Assembly: GCF_017168335.1 (NCBI RefSeq)
Contig: NZ_JABFAU010000011.1
Span: forward strand, 69,270 to 133,269
DNA length: 64,000 bases
Source: Rhodococcus sp. KRD162
Lineage (GTDB): Bacteria; Actinomycetota; Actinomycetes; Mycobacteriales; Mycobacteriaceae
Reading direction: 5' to 3'
The translations under genes and the position numbers were made by a program. The notes beneath the pieces were generated by a model. It was not told where the DNA came from. It saw only the letters and a list, made by a program, of their open reading frames with translations, and did no database searches. Positions 52,729 to 61,820 of this stretch are shown piece by piece. The stretch's first letter is position 1, and every line of letters begins with the position of its first letter.

Positions 52729-53694
52729 ATGCCGATGGTTCGAAAGTTCGTGTTCGCCGTGCCGATGGTGGTTCTCACCGTCGCGAGCCTGCTGTTCGCG
52801 GCATCGGGGACAGGTTCGGCCGCACCGTCCGCGTGGCGCTACACGATGGTGGCGTTCAGTAACGTCAGCGATCGCAGCATGGACGTCTACCAATCCAGTG
52901 ACGGTACGGACTTCGCTGAGTTGCAGACTTCGGCGTACCAGCCGCCGTTCGGGGTGGTGCGTGACTCGAGCATCTTCCGACACACCGATGGCATGTACTA
53001 CGTGACCTACACGACGGGCAAGACGAGCATCGGCTTCGCTCGAAGCAGTGATCGCGTCAACTGGACGTTCCTGCAGAATTTTCCGGTTCCGTTCTGCTGC
53101 GCGTTCCTGCCCGGTACCGGTGCAGGAACAGGACCGGTGAGCCCACCCGGTTTCAGCGGCTCGGCCGGATTCTCGGACGGCCCGTCGCTGTCGCCGTTCA
53201 CCACCAAGGCGTGGGCACCGGAATGGTTCGTCGAGGGCGACCGGGTCAGCATCATCGTCTCGTTGTCGACCGGTGGCGGATTCGTGCCGTATCTGATGAC
53301 CGCGCTCGATCCTGGCCTGAGGCTGTGGAGTTTCCCGGTTCCGTTCGTCGGGATCAATGCCGACCACATCGACACGCAGGTGGTGAAGACCGGATCGACG
53401 TACCACGCGTTCACGAAGAACGAGACCCACAAGGTGATCGAGCACTGGACCGCGCCGTCGTTGATCGGGCCCTACACGCGGGTACCGTTGCGCAGCTTCG
53501 GCCCGTTGAAAGAGGGCCCTGCCGTCATCGAGCTGCCGGACGGCACCTGGCGGCTGTACTACGACGACTACACCAACCGGAAGTACTTCTACTCCGACAG
53601 TTCGGACGGAATGAGCACCTGGTCCGACCCGATGGAGGTTCCGGGACTGTCGGGAACAGTGCGCCACGTCGGTGTCATGAGAGAACCGGCCTGA
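52729..53694 (+). CDS. Secreted GH43-like glycoside hydrolase
   Basis: A 321-residue protein with a Sec signal peptide (VRKFVFAVPMVVLTVASLLF, cleavage near GSAA-PS). The mature part has five-bladed beta-propeller features of family 43: VVRDSSIFRHTDGMYYVTYT with the catalytic-base Asp region, TTKAWAPEWFVEGD, then LKEGPAVIELPDGTWRLYYD with a candidate acid Glu. Such enzymes remove arabinose or xylose from polysaccharides. Given the arabinogalactan wall of this group, plant polysaccharide or wall turnover are both possible. ATG 52729, or the Met two codons later, begins the signal peptide. Confidence 0.82.
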   Translation: MPMVRKFVFAVPMVVLTVASLLFAASGTGSAAPSAWRYTMVAFSNVSDRSMDVYQSSDGTDFAELQTSAYQPPFGVVRDSSIFRHTDGMYYVTYTTGKTSIGFARSSDRVNWTFLQNFPVPFCCAFLPGTGAGTGPVSPPGFSGSAGFSDGPSLSPFTTKAWAPEWFVEGDRVSIIVSLSTGGGFVPYLMTALDPGLRLWSFPVPFVGINADHIDTQVVKTGSTYHAFTKNETHKVIEHWTAPSLIGPYTRVPLRSFGPLKEGPAVIELPDGTWRLYYDDYTNRKYFYSDSSDGMSTWSDPMEVPGLSGTVRHVGVMREPA

Positions 53695-53708
53695 CGCGGG
53701 CCGCGACC

Positions 53709-54734
53709 TCAGGAGGTAGTACCCGACAGCGCTCTGATTCCGGCCGCGATGAACTCGCCCGTGGCATCGGCGGCATGACGGGCACCGGCTCCGGTATCGG
53801 AACCGGACAACGCACGGTGGGTTATCCCCTCACCGATCACCCCGAGCTTGAAGTTCGCCAGGGCCAGGTAGAAGCCCCAGTTCGTCAGTTCACGACCCGA
53901 TTCGACCGAATACAGCTGCGCGAGATCGGCCGCGGACGGGTACCGGTCGCTCGTCCACGCCGCATCCGCGCCCAGTACCGCGTCGAAGACCGGTTGGCGA
54001 TAGATGCACATCAATGCGACATCGGTGAGGGGGTCGCCGAGAGTGGACATCTCCCAGTCGACCACGGCGGCAACGGAACCGACGTCGTCGGCATCGACAA
54101 TGGTGTTGTCCACGCGAAAGTCCCCGTGCACGATCGACGATGCCGAGTGAACCGGAATTGCGGCCTCGAGCGCGCGGTGGAGTCGGTCGACATCGGGTAG
54201 GTCGCGAGTCTTGACGCTCTGCCACTGCCGAGCCCACGTTGCGACCTGGCGGGAGACGAATCCGTCGGGTCGGCCGAAGCTCTCCAGACCGACCTCGGCG
54301 GGGTCGACGGCATGCAGCCTGGCGAGGACGCGAACCAATTCTGTTGCATTGGCGTCGATCTGCGCGTCCGTGAGATCGGACAGGTCCCCTCGCGCGCGAA
54401 TTACTCGGCCGGGCACGAAATCGACGACGGTCATCGGTGCGCCGAGGACCGAACCGTCTCGATCGAACGCAACGGTTGGAGCAACCGGAACGTCGGTGGA
54501 CGCGAGAGCCCGAGTGACGGCCCACTCGCGGGCCATGTCGTGTGCCGACGGGGTGAGCCCACTGGTGGGCGGTCGACGAACAACCCACGCCGAGTTGTCG
54601 TCGTACGCCTTGTAGGTGAGGTTGGATCGACCACCGCTGATCATCTCGACTGCCAACGAGCCGGCGATCTCGATGCCGTTCTCACGCAAGAACTGCTCGA
54701 GTGCATCGCGATTCATGCCCGGCAACTCACTCAT
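53709..54734 (-). CDS. Phosphotransferase-family protein (APH/choline-kinase fold)
   Basis: A 341-residue kinase-fold protein: ISGGRSNLTYKAYDDNSAWV (nucleotide loop), MTVVDFVPGRVIRARGDLSD, SSIVHGDFRVDNTIVD (catalytic loop with HGD...N), and VVDWEMSTLGDPLTDVALMC (metal-binding D). In actinobacteria this subgroup is usually encoded next to acyl-CoA dehydrogenases (ACAD10-like) and is thought to phosphorylate a hydroxyacyl substrate. Here the adjacent acyl-CoA dehydrogenase survives only as a 35-codon tail overlapping the start (ATGA). Confidence 0.9.
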   Translation of the reverse strand: MSELPGMNRDALEQFLRENGIEIAGSLAVEMISGGRSNLTYKAYDDNSAWVVRRPPTSGLTPSAHDMAREWAVTRALASTDVPVAPTVAFDRDGSVLGAPMTVVDFVPGRVIRARGDLSDLTDAQIDANATELVRVLARLHAVDPAEVGLESFGRPDGFVSRQVATWARQWQSVKTRDLPDVDRLHRALEAAIPVHSASSIVHGDFRVDNTIVDADDVGSVAAVVDWEMSTLGDPLTDVALMCIYRQPVFDAVLGADAAWTSDRYPSAADLAQLYSVESGRELTNWGFYLALANFKLGVIGEGITHRALSGSDTGAGARHAADATGEFIAAGIRALSGTTS

Positions 54735-54838
54735 GACCGTGCCTCCCGCGTTGCGCGCTTCGCCGCGCCGATGGTCCGTATGGCGATGGCCCAGCGGTGC
54801 ACCTCGGACGGGCCGTCGTCGACGCGGAACGGTCGCAC
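54731..54838 (-). pseudogene. Acyl-CoA dehydrogenase, C-terminal remnant
   Basis: The minus-strand frame reads VRPFRVDDGPSEVHRWAIAI and ends 15 residues later at a TGA overlapping the phosphotransferase ATG. RVDDGPSEVHRWAIA is the tail of the acyl-CoA dehydrogenases that normally precede this kind of phosphotransferase. The whole catalytic body is missing. A GTG at 54838 preceded by AGAGGAG could still start translation of the 35-residue tail, so it might now act only as a leader coupling translation of the phosphotransferase. Confidence 0.75.
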
Positions 54839-54989
54839 GTCAACGGCTCCTCTCGATCAGATTCTCGATGCCGGGATCGAACGTCGGATCGATGGCCACG
54901 CCGCACTCCCTGTCTACCGACCGAACACTCGCTCGGTCGTCGTAGATTGACACAACCTCTCGGCCCGAGTCAAGGATTTCGCGGGTTCG

Positions 54990-55607
54990 CTACGGACCTT
55001 CCCCGGCCACCGCACCGACCGTTCGCCGGGCGAGATCGAGATACACAGCGACCAGTTCGCTCGGCGTCAGCGGACCGTCGGGGCGATACCAGCCGGCAAC
55101 GCCCACGCACATCGTGGTGACAGCTCTGCTGGAATCCCTCGGGCGTGCGCTCTCGAACAGACCTGATTGCACGCCGTCGGCGACGATCGCGTCGAGCAGT
55201 CGTTGTTCGTCGTCGCGCTTGGCGATGTACGCGTCGCGGTTGGCCGGGTCGAGGCTACGAATTTCCGTCGAGCACACGAAAGCGGCATCGCGCCGGTGGA
55301 TGTGAAACAGCAGCAGAGATTCGACGACCGCGTCGAAACGGTCGAGGGGCGAGGACCCCGCCTGTGCCTCCGCGGCACGAGACCGCTCCAGCAACTCGTC
55401 CATCGACGCGTCCATGATGCCGACCAGAAGGGCCTGCTTCGACGGAAAGTGATGATAGAGGCCAGGAACCGACAGACCGGCACCTGCGGCGATCTGCCGA
55501 ACCGACGTGCCGTGGTAACCCTGCTCGACGAACATGGTCAGCGCTGACGCCAAAGCAGGCGACAGGCTCGGGCCCTCGTATGTTCGCCAGTTCCGGTTCA
55601 TCGTCAT
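54990..55607 (-). CDS. TetR-family regulator
   Basis: A 205-residue TetR protein. The helix-turn-helix is ALASALTMFVEQGYHGTSVR followed by QIAAGAGLSVPGLYHHFPSK; the ligand domain contains LLLFHIHRRDAAFVCSTEIR, a type seen in TetR proteins at acyl-CoA dehydrogenase loci. Starts at ATG 55607 or 55601; longer versions would overlap the divergent MerR gene. It probably regulated the phosphotransferase/acyl-CoA dehydrogenase operon downstream, now mostly deleted. Confidence 0.85.
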   Translation of the reverse strand: MTMNRNWRTYEGPSLSPALASALTMFVEQGYHGTSVRQIAAGAGLSVPGLYHHFPSKQALLVGIMDASMDELLERSRAAEAQAGSSPLDRFDAVVESLLLFHIHRRDAAFVCSTEIRSLDPANRDAYIAKRDDEQRLLDAIVADGVQSGLFESARPRDSSRAVTTMCVGVAGWYRPDGPLTPSELVAVYLDLARRTVGAVAGEGP

Positions 55608-55683
55608 CGGCCTACCGTAGATGGCGGCGAACTCGGACCGAGAGTTTGCTCCTGACGTGGCGTGAAGTTCTACCGTTGCCGAC

Positions 55684-56472
55684 ATGAACACCAGTGATCC
55701 CACCACCTGGGGCATCGGCGACGTCGCCCGACGCACCGGAGTCACAGAACGCACCTTGCGGTACTACGAAGAACTGGGTCTACTCGCTCCCGGCCGAGAC
55801 GGAGGCGGCAGGCGTCGGTACGACGGGGGCGATCTCGATCGCCTCTACCGCATTCGTTTGCTGCGCGAATTGGGAACTCCGGTAGCCGATGTGGACCCGG
55901 AGTCGGTCGATCTGCAGCATCTGACGCGACGGCATCTGGCCGAGTTGGACGATCGAATGGCGGAGCTGGCCCGGCAACGAGAACGCGTTCGAGCCGTCGA
56001 GGACCGGCTTCTGCAGGGCGCTCGTCCGAACGACGACGCTCTGCTGGACCTGCTCTCGGGCCTGTCGACCGACGAGCCGTCGATGACCAGGCGTACGACC
56101 TTGCTGGTCTACCGAGATATCGCGGCGGCACATTCCTACCTCGTCGACGTTCTGGGCTTGGCCCCCGGGCCGATCGAGTACGACGGCGACAAGGCCGTCC
56201 ACGGAGAGGTCTACGCAGGTGACGGTGTGTTGTGGTTGCACCGCGAAGCCGTCGAACATCGAATGGTCTCGCCGCTGACCACCGGCACGGTCACCGCATC
56301 GCTGGCGATCACGGTCGACGACGTCGACGCCCACCATCACCGGGTGGCCGCTACAGGGGCGGCTATCGATTACGAGCCCACCGACATGCCTTACGGCGTC
56401 CGTGAATACAGCGTCCGTGACCCCGAAGGACATCTGTGGTCATTCCAGACACCGATCGCCGAATCGGCGTAG
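55684..56472 (+). CDS. MerR-type regulator fused to a glyoxalase/VOC domain
   Basis: A 262-residue protein with two modules. Residues about 9-115 are MerR-like: GIGDVARRTGVTERTLRYYE, the wing RRRYDGGDLDRLYRIRLLRE, and a coiled-coil dimer helix (LDDRMAELARQRERVRAVED). Residues about 135-260 are a VOC/glyoxalase domain of the YCII/PhnB-like two-repeat type: TLLVYRDIAAAHSYLVDVLG, HGEVYAGDGVLWLH, then DVDAHHHRVAATGAAI and REYSVRDPEGHLWSFQTPIA. The VOC domain probably serves as the ligand sensor. ATG 55684 is 76 bases from the divergent TetR gene. Confidence 0.88.
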   Translation: MNTSDPTTWGIGDVARRTGVTERTLRYYEELGLLAPGRDGGGRRRYDGGDLDRLYRIRLLRELGTPVADVDPESVDLQHLTRRHLAELDDRMAELARQRERVRAVEDRLLQGARPNDDALLDLLSGLSTDEPSMTRRTTLLVYRDIAAAHSYLVDVLGLAPGPIEYDGDKAVHGEVYAGDGVLWLHREAVEHRMVSPLTTGTVTASLAITVDDVDAHHHRVAATGAAIDYEPTDMPYGVREYSVRDPEGHLWSFQTPIAESA

Positions 56473-56503
56473 TACTTCCTCGGAGCCGAAGGGGTTCGGC
56501 GAA

Positions 56504-57361
56504 TCACGGCGATTCCAGTGCCTCGATCACCGCCGCTGCGATGGCCGCTTCGCCGAGGGCATTGGGGTGCATCGGTACGAATTGGTCGGCGAACAGTAGT
56601 GGTTCCACCCAGCGCACGCCGACGGGTTGGCAGGCGTCGTGTCCCTCCGATACCGCGGACATGTCCACGAAGGTGGTGTCGGTATCGGCGGCGGCTCGGC
56701 GAACGGCGTCGTTCAGAGTGCGCTGCAGAGTGCGCAGATACGGGACATCGCCGAGCGCAACAGGAACCGCCGGCTCGCATGTGCTCGCGGCCGGGATGAG
56801 CCACGGATAGCCGATGATGAGCACCGTCGCGTCGGGCGCGCGCGTGTGAATGTCCCGCAATGCTTGCCGAACGGACGGCAGCGTACTTCCGATGATCGTG
56901 TCTTCGAAGCTGCTTCCGTTCTGCTGCCGGCACGGATCGACGGTGCCGGCACCGGTCAACACGGCTCTGACGCATGCCACGATCGCACCCGAGAACACGC
57001 TGTTGTCATTGCCGCCGATCATCACGGTCACCACGTCGGTGGAGGGCGACAACGCGTCCAATTGCGGCCTGATTCCCTCGAACTGCGGGGCATAGAAGTC
57101 CTCGGTCGCCGCGCCGCCGCAGCTGACGTCGGTCAGACCGTAACCCTGGTGTCGGGCCACGACATGCGCGAAATTCTGCTCCGATTGCAGACACCGAAGA
57201 TCAGCGCCCGGCGCGAGCGGGAGCACCCCGTTTCCTGCGCTGAAGCTGTCGCCCAGATTGACGTACTCGATCGGCGATGCGGCGGCGGTAGGAGGGCTCG
57301 CCAGCGCGAGGGCGACAACCGCAACGACGCCGAGCCAGAACTGCTTCGTCCTACTGCGCAC
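56504..57361 (-). CDS. Secreted SGNH/GDSL-type hydrolase
   Basis: A 285-residue protein with a signal peptide (VRSRTKQFWLGVVAVVALAL, cleavage near AAA-SP). The SGNH blocks are YVNLGDSFSAGNG with Ser39, the Gly of GGAATED, VMIGGNDNSVF with Gly/Asn, and FVPMHPNALGEAA with the catalytic His. Several Cys suggest disulfides, as in secreted actinobacterial lipases. GTG 57361 has GGGGGAG 8 bases upstream. It is convergent with the MerR-VOC gene and divergent from the dienelactone hydrolase. Confidence 0.9.
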   Translation of the reverse strand: MRSRTKQFWLGVVAVVALALASPPTAAASPIEYVNLGDSFSAGNGVLPLAPGADLRCLQSEQNFAHVVARHQGYGLTDVSCGGAATEDFYAPQFEGIRPQLDALSPSTDVVTVMIGGNDNSVFSGAIVACVRAVLTGAGTVDPCRQQNGSSFEDTIIGSTLPSVRQALRDIHTRAPDATVLIIGYPWLIPAASTCEPAVPVALGDVPYLRTLQRTLNDAVRRAAADTDTTFVDMSAVSEGHDACQPVGVRWVEPLLFADQFVPMHPNALGEAAIAAAVIEALESP

Positions 57362-57511
57362 TGCAGAACTCCCCCTGATGGCCGGATGCTGGTCGAGATC
57401 GTACCGCTGCGGCGTGGTCGAGACCCAGGTCGAAACCCGATTCGATGATCTAGCTTTGAGCACACGCGTCGTCCCGGCGCAGTCGATTCTCTCGCGCAAG
57501 GACGTACTTCG

Positions 57512-58336
57512 ATGACCGACGACACATTGGCAGACTTCGAGCGAACCGAGTTCACCGCAGACGGACGCAGTGCCCCCGTCTACCGCATCGGCACCGGACC
57601 GGCAGTGGTCGTGATGTCCGAAATGCCGGGCATCACACCGAAAGTGGCGGATTTCGCCCGGACGGTCGCCGGAATCGGCTGCACCGCGATCGTGCCGCAT
57701 CTGTTCGGCGTCGATGGGAAGGACCCGTCGGCTGCGTCCCTGGGGTTGCTCGGCACCGCGGCCACCTTCTCCCGAGCGATGGTTCCCGCGTGCATCAGTC
57801 GAGAGTTCACCATCCTGGCGACCGGTAAGTCCTCGCGAATCGTAGTCTGGCTCCGTGCGCTCGCCGCATACGAGCACGAGCGCTGCGGCGGGCCAGGTGT
57901 CGGTGCCATCGGAATGTGCTTCACGGGCGGGTTCGCGCTCGCGATGGCTGCCGATGATCGTTTGCTTGCACCTGTGCTTTCGCAGCCGTCACTGCCGTTT
58001 GCGGTATCGGCATCGCGCGCTCGTTCCATCGACATCAGTGCAGCCGACCTCGACATCGTGAAGAATCGATGTGCCGCAGGAGAGTTGAAGGTTCTGGGAT
58101 TGCGATTCCAAGGTGATTGGATGTGCCCTCCAGCGCGGTTCGAGTTCCTCCGTGAACAACTCGGCGACGCCTTCGTCTCGGTGGAATTACCGGATTCTGC
58201 GTTCAACCCGGACGCGCTCGGTACACCGCACTCGGTCGTCACGGAAGGACTGATCGACGAGCCGGGACAACCGACGCGGCAGGCCCTGGATCAGGTACTC
58301 GAGCTGTTCCGCAGCCGGTTGCTCGAGACGGACTGA
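57512..58336 (+). CDS. Dienelactone hydrolase family protein
   Basis: A 274-residue alpha/beta hydrolase with a Cys nucleophile: GVGAIGMCFTGGFALAMAAD (Cys136), SEMPGITPKVADFART with Glu37 that activates the Cys, and a C-terminal His in GTPHSVVTEG. Dienelactone hydrolases open dienelactones in chloroaromatic degradation, but many homologues act on other lactones or esters. No ring-cleavage genes are adjacent, so the substrate is open. Confidence 0.87.
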   Translation: MTDDTLADFERTEFTADGRSAPVYRIGTGPAVVVMSEMPGITPKVADFARTVAGIGCTAIVPHLFGVDGKDPSAASLGLLGTAATFSRAMVPACISREFTILATGKSSRIVVWLRALAAYEHERCGGPGVGAIGMCFTGGFALAMAADDRLLAPVLSQPSLPFAVSASRARSIDISAADLDIVKNRCAAGELKVLGLRFQGDWMCPPARFEFLREQLGDAFVSVELPDSAFNPDALGTPHSVVTEGLIDEPGQPTRQALDQVLELFRSRLLETD

Positions 58337-58409
58337 GTACGCCGCCGGTGGTGTAGAGGCACGATCTCGGATGCGACGAGCATCAGGAACACGGCCGCGG
58401 AGGCCGGAA

Positions 58410-58775
58410 TCACGACCACGGAACAGTGGCCTGAAGAACCGCTTCCTTCAGTGCGGCGGTCCGTAGTGCCGTCACCGTCTGATACTCGGGATCGGCCACC
58501 ATCTCGCTGAATGCCTTACGCGATGGGTACTGCACCAACAGCACTGCATCCCAGGCCTGCCCGTCCTCGGCAACCAGTGCCGTCGAACCGTCGCCCGCGT
58601 ACAGCACCTTCGCCCCGTAGCGGGGGAGAAACGTCTCGTCGAGTGCCTTCGCGTACTCCGCGTAGGACTTCCGACCGCCCTCGGCGAAACGAAGCAGGTT
58701 GAGCATCACCACGGGCCCGCCCGGGTCTTCTTCGAGGTAGCGCTTGAGGTCTCTTCCACGAGGATCGATAGCCAT
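58410..58775 (-). CDS. DUF1330 protein
   Basis: A 121-residue ferredoxin-like-fold protein: GPVVMLNLLRFAEGGRKSYA, VLYAGDGSTALVAEDGQAWD, VLLVQYPSRKAFSEMVADPE, the standard order for DUF1330 and NIPSNAP-like dimeric alpha/beta-barrel proteins. The function is unknown; relatives may be small-molecule-binding or monooxygenase-like. ATG 58775 gives the usual length. Confidence 0.85.
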   Translation of the reverse strand: MAIDPRGRDLKRYLEEDPGGPVVMLNLLRFAEGGRKSYAEYAKALDETFLPRYGAKVLYAGDGSTALVAEDGQAWDAVLLVQYPSRKAFSEMVADPEYQTVTALRTAALKEAVLQATVPWS

Positions 58776-58903
58776 TGGTCGAGTATGCGTGAGCGCTCGA
58801 TCCGGTGAAGCCGAAAGCGACCTACCTTTTCGCCCTCGCCGAGCCCCGCCCACCGCAGTAAGCGACTGTTCGTCGGCGACACGCGCCCAGCGCGAGAGAA
58901 GGG

Positions 58904-59665
58904 TCAGAGATACGGATCGGCCCAGGCGCTGATGATCCGACCGGCACGAGCTGCTTGATTCTTCCCGGTGAGAAGGTGATTGGCCCCCTCGAGCGACACG
59001 AAGCTCCGGGGGTGGCGGGCGGCCTGGAAGATGTCGCTGGCGTTGTCGATCCCTACCGTGTTGTCGGTGGGGGAGTGCATGACGAGTAATGGTCTGCGCA
59101 GGGTGGTGATGCGCTCGCGCAGGTCTGCTCTGCGAACGTCGTCGACGAACTGTCGTTTGAGGGTCAGCGCCTTGCCGCCCACGTTGAACGGCGCTTCCCC
59201 CTCCTCTTCGATGCGGCGGATGAGTGCGTCGTAGTTGTGCTCGACGTGCGCGGGTTGGAACGGGGCGGCGACGATGGCCACCGCGTCGACCGTCGGGCAA
59301 TCGTGCGCCGCGGCGATGGCCGCCGAGCCGCCGAAGGAATGGCCGACGAGCAACTTGACCTGGCGACCCGTCCCGTTCATGAACTCGACGGCCTTGACGG
59401 TGTCGTGCACCTTGTGCGAGAACGAGCCGTCACCCCAATCGCCCTCGGACTGACCCAGGCCGAGATTGTCGAAGCGAAGCATTCCGATGCCGTCGGCAGC
59501 GAGCTGCTTGCACATCCGATTCGCCGCCGGGCAATCCTTGCCGAGTGTGAAGCCGTGAGCGAAGACGCCCCAACCCCGTACCTCCCCTTCGGGGGCATCG
59601 ACCACGCCTGCCAGGGCGGGTCCGCTAGCGCTGGGGAAGGTCACCTGTTCGGGCATACCGGTCAT
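58904..59665 (-). CDS. Alpha/beta hydrolase
   Basis: A 253-residue serine hydrolase: GWGVFAHGFTLGKDCPAANR (oxyanion region), LLVGHSFGGSAAIAAAHDCP with nucleophile Ser110, MHSPTDNTVGIDNASD (acid) and LEGANHLLTGKNQ (His). The HGFTLGKDCPA start resembles the hydrolase half of the bifunctional hydrolase/OsmC proteins, here without the OsmC part. ATG 59665 or the Met three codons later may start it. Confidence 0.85.
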   Translation of the reverse strand: MTGMPEQVTFPSASGPALAGVVDAPEGEVRGWGVFAHGFTLGKDCPAANRMCKQLAADGIGMLRFDNLGLGQSEGDWGDGSFSHKVHDTVKAVEFMNGTGRQVKLLVGHSFGGSAAIAAAHDCPTVDAVAIVAAPFQPAHVEHNYDALIRRIEEEGEAPFNVGGKALTLKRQFVDDVRRADLRERITTLRRPLLVMHSPTDNTVGIDNASDIFQAARHPRSFVSLEGANHLLTGKNQAARAGRIISAWADPYL

Positions 59666-59816
59666 CTTAGGGTCGATCACTCCAGCTCGGGGAACAAGGC
59701 TGCAGGTGTGCACGAGCAACGACCGACGGCATTGTCCACAATTGCCGTCGATGCACGGTATGCCGTCGTCGGTGTCCCGTTGTGGACACCGAGGGCACCT
59801 GGCTCGGCGGGCTCGC

Positions 59817-61019
59817 TCAGCCCAGCTGCCGCAGCGCAATGGCGGTGTCGAGCGCCAGCCGATGCCACGCCGATCGGGGGTCGCGGCCGGTGAGCTCCCT
59901 GGCCCGTCGCAGTCGGTACCGCAGTGTCTGAGGGTGGACGTGCAGTCTGCGGGCGGCAGCCGTTGCCGTGCCGGTGGCAATGAAGGCCGACAAGCCCTGC
60001 AGAATGTGCTCGTGTGCCGGCTCCGTGAGCGGCCCGAGGACGGTGCGCACCACCTCGCTCGTGTCCGCGGTGGGGCGAGCGGTGAGCAGCGCCAACAACT
60101 GGGCGTCCCCGTGATCGAGCAGTGCCCGGTTGTCGAAGGCATGTTCCGGTGCCGAGTCCAACGCCTCCGATGCCAGACGCCACGCCCGGCTGATGCCCGC
60201 GAGGGGTGAGCCCTCGACAACGCATCCGCGCAGCAGCATCTCGCCGCACACGAGCTCGACATCGGCGCGGGCGATCGATCCGGGTAACAGTGCGATCGCA
60301 CGATGCTCGCGCCGCGTGCACAGATGAGTCCGCTGAGCCGGTGACGTGGTGCGATCGGGCGGAACCAGTCCCATTGCGAGAACGAGTGATTCGACGGTAT
60401 CGTCGGCCAAACGCCGGCTCGGATCCGTCGACTGCACCACGAGCAGCATGGGATGACCGGGCAGCTCCAGATCGAGTTCGCGGGTGCGATCGGCCAATGC
60501 GCCCGGCGAGTTGTGTCTGGCCGCAAGCAAGTCGTCGAGCAACGCGGCATGCGACTGGCCGCGATTGGAGGTGAGCTGCTCGCGCGCAAGGACATACGCG
60601 TCGATGATCTCCTCGGAGATGGCGTCGATGGCATCGAGCACGCCGAGGCTGAGCTCGGTTATGTCCTGCGGTTCCAGGAGGTCGAGATACTCGGTGTTCA
60701 CGTACCGCACGAACACGCTCGAGGCGACTCGGTACGCCCTGAGCACATCGGCCAACGGTCGACCGTCGGCGGCGCGGGCCGCTCCGATGGCGCGGAACCT
60801 GCTGTGATCTCGTTCGTCGATCGTTCGATCCCCTCCCGCCCACAGCGTCATCAGTCGCCGAAACGACCAATATGCGATCGCCTCGACATCGGCCAACTGT
60901 GCGCCGCGCAGGGTGCGGTAGACCGGGATCGCGTCCCGAATCGCGTCCACCGCCGAGGCCACTACGCCGCCGAGTTCCGATTCGATGGTCGCGACGATGG
61001 ACGCCCGGGCCGAGTACAT
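59817..61019 (-). CDS. PucR-family transcriptional regulator
   Basis: A 400-residue regulator. The long N-terminal helical sensor (AIAYWSFRRLMTLWAGGDRT) and the GGDEF-like middle part lead to the C-terminal PucR helix-turn-helix: AAARRLHVHPQTLRYRLRRA followed by RELTGRDPRSAWHRLALDTA. These proteins activate catabolic genes. ATG 61019 has AGAAGGGAG 5 bases upstream. It is divergent from the truncated FAD dehydrogenase gene, which was probably its target. Confidence 0.88.
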   Translation of the reverse strand: MYSARASIVATIESELGGVVASAVDAIRDAIPVYRTLRGAQLADVEAIAYWSFRRLMTLWAGGDRTIDERDHSRFRAIGAARAADGRPLADVLRAYRVASSVFVRYVNTEYLDLLEPQDITELSLGVLDAIDAISEEIIDAYVLAREQLTSNRGQSHAALLDDLLAARHNSPGALADRTRELDLELPGHPMLLVVQSTDPSRRLADDTVESLVLAMGLVPPDRTTSPAQRTHLCTRREHRAIALLPGSIARADVELVCGEMLLRGCVVEGSPLAGISRAWRLASEALDSAPEHAFDNRALLDHGDAQLLALLTARPTADTSEVVRTVLGPLTEPAHEHILQGLSAFIATGTATAAARRLHVHPQTLRYRLRRARELTGRDPRSAWHRLALDTAIALRQLG

Positions 61020-61145
61020 CGAGCTCCCTTCTGGAGTTGTCACCTACTGACAAACCGTATCGTCATTCGAGTCAAATTCCTTGAGTTCCGTCGATGACGA
61101 CTGGACAGTCGAGTCAGAGAGCACCTCGAGCAGAAGAGTGGGGCA

Positions 61146-61820
61146 ATGGACGCAGATGTGATCGTGGTGGGTGCCGGGTTGGCCGGTTTGGTGGCGACAG
61201 CCGAGTTGGCCGACGCGGGCAAGCGAGTGCTTCTCCTCGATCAGGAGCCGGAGCAGAATCTGGGCGGCCAGGCGTTCTGGTCGTTGGGCGGGTTGTTCAT
61301 GGTCGACACCCCGGAGCAGCGACGGATGGGTATCAAGGATTCCGCCGATCTGGCGTGGCAGGACTGGCTCGGCACCGCAGCATTCGATCGCGGTATCGAC
61401 GACCCCGCAGGCGAGGACTACTGGGGCCACCGATGGGCGAGGGCGTATCTCGACTTCGCAGCAGGGGAGAAGCGGTCCTGGCTGCATGCACAGGGGGTGC
61501 GGTGGGTTCCCATCGTCGGTTGGGCCGAACGCGGCGGATATCTGGCCGAGGGCCATGGGAATTCGGTTCCGCGCTTTCACCTGACCTGGGGTACTGGGCC
61601 TGGTGTCGTTGCACCGTTCGAGCGACGTGTCCGCGAGGCGGCCGACAAAGGTTTGGTGCGCTTCGGTTTTCGTCATCGCGTCGACGAGTTCATTGTCAGC
61701 GCAGGTGTGGTGGAGGGTGTGCGCGGAGCGATTCTCGAGCCCAGCGCTGCCGAGCGCGGGGCCGGTAGTACGCGTGTCGAGGTGGGGGAGCCGGCCCGAC
61801 GACCTTCGTGCCCGCAGTGA
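61146..61820 (+). pseudogene. FAD-binding dehydrogenase (KstD/fumarate-reductase-like), 3'-truncated
   Basis: The frame starts with MDADVIVVGAGLAGLVATAE, the FAD fold, followed by GGQAFWSLGGLFMVDTPEQR and FHLTWGTGPGVVAPFERRVR, typical of large FAD-binding dehydrogenases of about 550 residues. Only 224 residues are present. Native-looking sequence ends near TRVEVGE (about 61790), after which the frame runs into the reverse complement of dapD and stops at 61820. The substrate-binding domain and second half of the FAD site are gone, so the product cannot be functional. Confidence 0.8.
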
